DNA from: Bacillus sp. REN3
Lineage (GTDB): Bacteria > Bacillota > Bacilli > Bacillales > Cytobacillaceae
Assembly: GCF_017912555.1 (NCBI RefSeq)
Contig: NZ_JAERSD010000017.1
Span: forward strand, 25,693 to 89,692
Direction of reading: 5' to 3'
DNA length: 64,000 bases
The translations under genes and the position numbers were made by a program. The notes under the pieces are model-generated. The model had not been told where the DNA came from and did not search any database. It was given only the letters and a program-made list of their open reading frames with translations. This document shows positions 62,855 to 64,000 of the stretch, in pieces; the first letter of the stretch is position 1; the number at the start of each line of letters is the position of its first letter.

Positions 62855-63907
62855 TTGAGCGAACATGAAAAAATCAGGCTTACTTCCCTTTCAACCAAAG
62901 CTGGCTGAGGATGCAAGATCAGTCCTGAGGACTTGACGCAAGTTTTGCGTCTCTTACCAGAACAAGAGCCGGTGCCTGAACTGCTTGTAGGGCATGAGAC
63001 ATCAGATGATGCAGGAGTATATAAGCTTACTGACAGCATCGCCTTGATCCAAACAATCGATTACTTCACACCCATTGTGGATGATCCTTATATGTTTGGA
63101 CAAATTGCTGCTGCCAACGCGCTCAGCGATGTATATGCGATGGGCGGAGAACCAAAGACGGTGTTGAATATTGTTGGCTATCCTGTAAAAAAACTAGGTC
63201 CAGATATCCTTGCTGAAATTTTGCGGGGGGCCGGCGATAAAGTGAAAGAAGCAGGCGCTGTGACAGTCGGAGGTCATTCAATCGATGACCAGGAGCCAAA
63301 ATTCGGGTTGTCGGTAACCGGGCTGGCCCATCCCGATGAAATCTGGAAGAATGTCGGAGCCAAACCAGGAGATGTTCTGGTCCTGACCAAACCGATTGGC
63401 GTCGGCATCATGACGACAGGAATCAAGCGAAGTGCTGTAACAGATGAACAAGAACAAGTAGTAACCAGGACAATGGCAATGCTGAACAAATCTGCAGCGG
63501 AAGCCTTGAAAAAGTTCACCCCGAATGCTGTAACAGACGTAACTGGATTTGGTCTGCTGGGACATGGCAGTGAAATTGCGCGAGGAAGCAATGCCAGCTT
63601 TGAAGTCACATTGTCCAAAGTTCCGGTACTTGCTGGTACTTTGGAATTGGCCGCACAGGGTGTAGTGCCTGGAGGTTCGAAATCCAATCATAGCTGGCTG
63701 GAAGACGATGTTGAATACAAAGAAATATCTTTTGAAGAACAACTGATCCTTTGTGACGCCATCACATCTGGCGGCCTGCTCGTCTCCCTCCCTGAAGCTG
63801 ATGCGAAGCAATATGTCCAGACTTTGAAAGAAAGCGGGCTCCAGTATGCTTCCATCATAGGAAAAGTCACAGAAAAAAAAGAGAAACTGATTTATGTAAA
63901 AAGGTGA
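62855..63907 (+). CDS. selD: selenide, water dikinase SelD, itself a selenoprotein
   Basis: Makes selenophosphate from selenide and ATP. The 350 residues start at a TTG six bases after GGAGGTG and read LTSLSTKAG-U-GCKISPEDL, where the TGA (62906-62908) is codon 18 and sits at the catalytic Sec/Cys of SelD. The following Lys is conserved. Further on, QTIDYFTPIVDDPYMFGQIAAANALSDVYAMGG, GGHSIDDQEPKFG and DVTGFGLLGHG are family blocks. Frame callers start at 62933 and miss the active site. Divergent from the SelW-like gene. Confidence 0.95.
62935..62951 (+). promoter_or_regulatory. candidate SECIS hairpin of selD
   Basis: GACGCAA-GTT-TTGCGTC is a perfect seven-pair stem with the same GTT loop as the SelW-like gene, beginning 26 bases after the TGA. 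A weaker AGTCC-TGA-GGACT stem lies between them. Confidence 0.75.
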
Positions 63908-63923
63908 AATCATTTGATTTCAC
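63902..63923 (+). terminator. hairpin directly after selD
   Basis: GGTGAAATC pairs with GATTTCACC around ATTT; T tail is weak. Confidence 0.55.
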
Positions 63924-63940
63924 CTCAGTTTGTAGACAAA

Positions 63941-63977
63941 AGGGGTTCGGAATGCTCACATTCCGAACCCCTTTTTG
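63941..63977 (+). terminator. rho-independent terminator of selD
   Basis: GGGGTTCGGAATG pairs with CATTCCGAACCCC, 13 pairs, then TTTTT. Confidence 0.88.
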
Positions 63978-64000
63978 AATTTCATCGGATTTTTCAAAGG

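Noticed and set aside
62933..63907. selD starting at the ATG at 62933
   Set aside because: This start lacks a ribosome binding site and removes the catalytic Sec loop; the TTG at 62855 with GGAGGTG and read-through of TGA explains the family N-terminus.
1..64000. CRISPR array, tRNA, rRNA, prophage or intact insertion sequence
   Set aside because: No regular spacer-repeat series, no cloverleaf or rRNA sequence, no transposase or phage structural genes were seen. The only repeats are the short ones listed.

Overview
The window looks like chromosomal DNA of a spore-forming Bacillaceae bacterium of moderate GC content. It holds small acid-soluble spore protein genes (sspN, tlp, sspP), many proteins that read like Bacillus subtilis Ykv/Yko/Yne families, strong AGGAGG-type ribosome binding sites, and many U-tailed terminators. 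The right half keeps the B. subtilis gene order alsT, parC, parE, yneT, plsY, yneR, yneQ, yneP, tlp, sspN, (yneN remnant), citB, sspP, with extra gene blocks inserted. Unlike B. subtilis, it encodes a selenocysteine system. A selenium-using Bacillus relative such as a Mesobacillus is my guess and is not proven by the sequence.

Left part (1-20.8 kb): an AlsT-type amino acid symporter, a patatin-like lipase, methyltransferases, a GH18 hydrolase, an alpha/beta hydrolase, an LLM flavin enzyme, a YebC/PmpR-type regulator and an MscS channel. A phospholipid/phosphoester group resembling ykoN-ykoP-ykoQ follows, with a DUF1657 protein, an EEP phosphatase and an alkaline-phosphatase-superfamily enzyme, then a Met-rich multicopper oxidase.

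Accessory island (about 20.8-23.9 kb): a two-gene operon of a virginiamycin B lyase (vgb-like) and a streptogramin A acetyltransferase (vat-like). It has its own promoter, a three-codon leader ORF and a terminator upstream of the first gene, which together look like a drug-responsive transcription attenuator. AT-rich gene-poor DNA surrounds it, and a Staygreen-family gene follows.

Core block (25.3-49 kb): alsT, parC-parE, a subtilisin-like protease, helD, glycerate permease and kinase, yneT, a three-gene osmoprotectant ABC transporter, an NCS2 permease, a PLD-family enzyme, plsY, an RsbR-type stressosome protein, a capA-like gene and yneR.

Spore/TCA block (49-60 kb): yneQ-yneP-AAA ATPase, tlp, sspN, fbpB-like, a broken yneN next to a GC-rich repeat, a LysR gene divergent from a purine permease gene, citB with a good CcpC operator, and sspP.

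Selenium block: selA, a SelW/Rdx-like gene and selD lie at 60.9-63.9 kb, and a HesB-like gene lies at 46.9 kb. The last three each have one in-frame TGA at a position where the family has Sec or Cys, followed by a hairpin with a tiny apical loop suited to a bacterial SECIS. The window therefore carries three selenoprotein genes that ordinary gene calling truncates or misses, together with the enzymes that make selenophosphate (SelD) and Sec-tRNA (SelA). selB and selC are not in the window.
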